64,000 nt of DNA from Acrasis kona. Lineage: Eukaryota; Heterolobosea; Eutetramitea; Acrasida; Acrasidae. The notes beneath the pieces were generated by a model. That model did no database searches. It saw only the letters and a list, made by a program, of their open reading frames with translations, and was not told the DNA's origin. The DNA lies in NCBI GenBank assembly GCA_026419775.2, contig JAOPGA020000309.1, forward strand, positions 30,254 to 94,253. Reading direction: 5' to 3'. The translations under genes were made by a program, and so were the position numbers. Of this stretch, positions 63,071 through 64,000 are shown piece by piece. How positions within the stretch are numbered: the first letter of the stretch is position 1; every line of letters begins with the position of its first letter.

Positions 63071-63413
63071 TTAATTAAACAAACATTATTTAGAATAACC
63101 TTGTTTGCAAGAAGTTCTTGTTTCATGTTAATACAATTGAATGTTGATTGTTTAGATAATAGGTACAATTCGGTTTTTGTTTCTGATAAAATTTTATTGT
63201 TCGAAGAATAAAAAAGAAGAGTCTTACTTCCATTAACAATGAATCTAAACAGCGTTAACCCAATAGACTATTGGTTGTTTGTTTCTGTTTCAAACAAGGG
63301 TTGTGAAAAGCATTAGAACAAGATTTTAGGATGAAGCCAAATCAACTTCTTCCCTAACTTTTGAATCATAGTATTCGCCCACAAATAGATTTTTTACACT
63401 GCATTTGCCCCGT
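63071..63413. other. Intergenic
   Basis: About 340 AT-rich bp; contains only a 22-codon ATG frame (63239-63315) that I do not support as a gene. Confidence 0.45.
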
Positions 63414-63988
63414 ATGGTAAAATTATTTTTACAACCCGATAGAAAGATGTTACTGATTGGTGATATATTAGAGAAGCATAGTGCGCGCAAGCTACTCACA
63501 CTCACACCAGAGAATAGTCTTGCCGATGGTCTTGAGATGATGACACGATACAACATCCATCATCTCCCAATCATTGAACCAGGAAGCAACAAAGATGGTT
63601 CCAACGGTAATTTGGCAGGCATAATATCAGATAGAGATCTAAGACTTAACACCCACTCCCCGCTGCTCTACGAGGGAGCGGAGCCACACAGCCCAAGACA
63701 TAAAAAGGTGGATTCACTTGAGCAGGGCATCAAGGACATGCGTAAGATTGCACGTTTAATATGAATTAACGCAACACAGTGGAGACACTCCAGCGCCATC
63801 GCATTGGTGAGATTATGACAAAAAGAGTAATAACATTAAAAGAAGATGACACTGCACTCAGAGCTGTAACCTTGATGAAAGAGGCAGATATTAGTGCTAT
63901 TGTTATTGTTAAGAATGAAAATCAAGTGCAGGACATTGTAACTAGATCAGACTTGATGGACGTGTTACTTGATTTTCTTAAAAAATAA
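63414..63988 (+). CDS. CBS-domain-pair protein
   Basis: Small Bateman-module protein, expected to bind adenine nucleotides or similar ligands. Exons 63414-63741 and 63780-63988, with a 38-nt intron (GTAAGA...AACACAG, phase 1); 178 aa. CBS1: ARKLLTLTPENSLADGLEMMTRYNIHHLPII and GIISDRDLRL. CBS2: IGEIMTKRVITLKEDDTALRAVTLMKEADISAIVIV and DIVTRSDLMDVLLDFL. The basic start (MVKLFLQPDRK) could be a weak mitochondrial signal, or the start could be Met at 63447. Single-pair CBS proteins such as plant CBSX3 are similar in size. Confidence 0.88.
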
Positions 63989-64000
63989 ATATTATTCTTC

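Overview
The window is eukaryotic nuclear DNA from a compact, AT-rich genome of a single-celled protist. Genes are short, many are intron-free, and the rest are cut by tiny spliceosomal introns of 23 to 44 nt. I placed about 30; most are 35 to 44 nt, with GTA-type 5' ends, CTAAY-like branch motifs close to the 3' end, and AG. The standard genetic code is used. CFAP298 and a MYCBP/FAP174-like gene imply a cilium or a ciliated ancestor. PTEN, many LRR/F-box proteins, a CotA-like multicopper oxidase and low-complexity Gln, Lys and His tracts fit a free-living amoeba or amoeboflagellate. My best guess is a heterolobosean of Acrasis/Naegleria type, but this is inference and is not proven by the sequence.

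Layout. 1-9.3 kb: 3' end of an unknown gene, V-ATPase subunit d, a 1391-residue IPT/TIG plus inactive caspase-like protein, a small membrane protein, CFAP298 and NOP56. 9.66 kb: a tRNA-Arg(CCT) with an abnormally long D-loop. 10-15 kb: XPD helicase, an ArfGAP and a G-protein beta subunit. 15-24 kb: a frameshifted GH1 beta-glucosidase, a twin-CxnC protein, a triose-phosphate/nucleotide-sugar-type transporter, frameshifted MTO1, MYCBP, a CCCH zinc-finger protein and the splicing factor PRP4. 24-36.5 kb: a P4-ATPase flippase, an F-box/Ras-like fusion GTPase, a PQQ/cupredoxin/multicopper oxidase fusion, phosphatidylserine synthase, peroxisomal D-amino-acid oxidase and peptidyl-tRNA hydrolase 2. 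36.6-46 kb: a C2 protein, two LRR proteins, an acetyltransferase and a membrane-anchored esterase. 46-55 kb: a GPI-type Cys-rich repeat protein, PTEN, VTI1, a secreted protein, a small membrane protein and an RCC1-BTB protein. 55-64 kb: a basic secreted repeat protein, an ENT nucleoside transporter, an N-myristoylatable LRR protein, a calponin-SHOCT protein, a TMEM86/YhhN protein and a CBS-domain protein.

The genes do not form one pathway. Membrane lipid and trafficking functions recur (P4-ATPase, phosphatidylserine synthase, PTEN, ArfGAP, VTI1, C2, TMEM86), mixed with core RNA and DNA housekeeping. Intergenic distances are very small: several convergent stop codons lie 3-40 bp apart and one divergent pair of start codons is 21 bp apart. 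Four genes carry apparent single-base frameshifts, most simply residual assembly errors. The most unusual items are the domain fusions, the pseudo-caspase, the tRNA D-loop insertion and the ultra-short introns.
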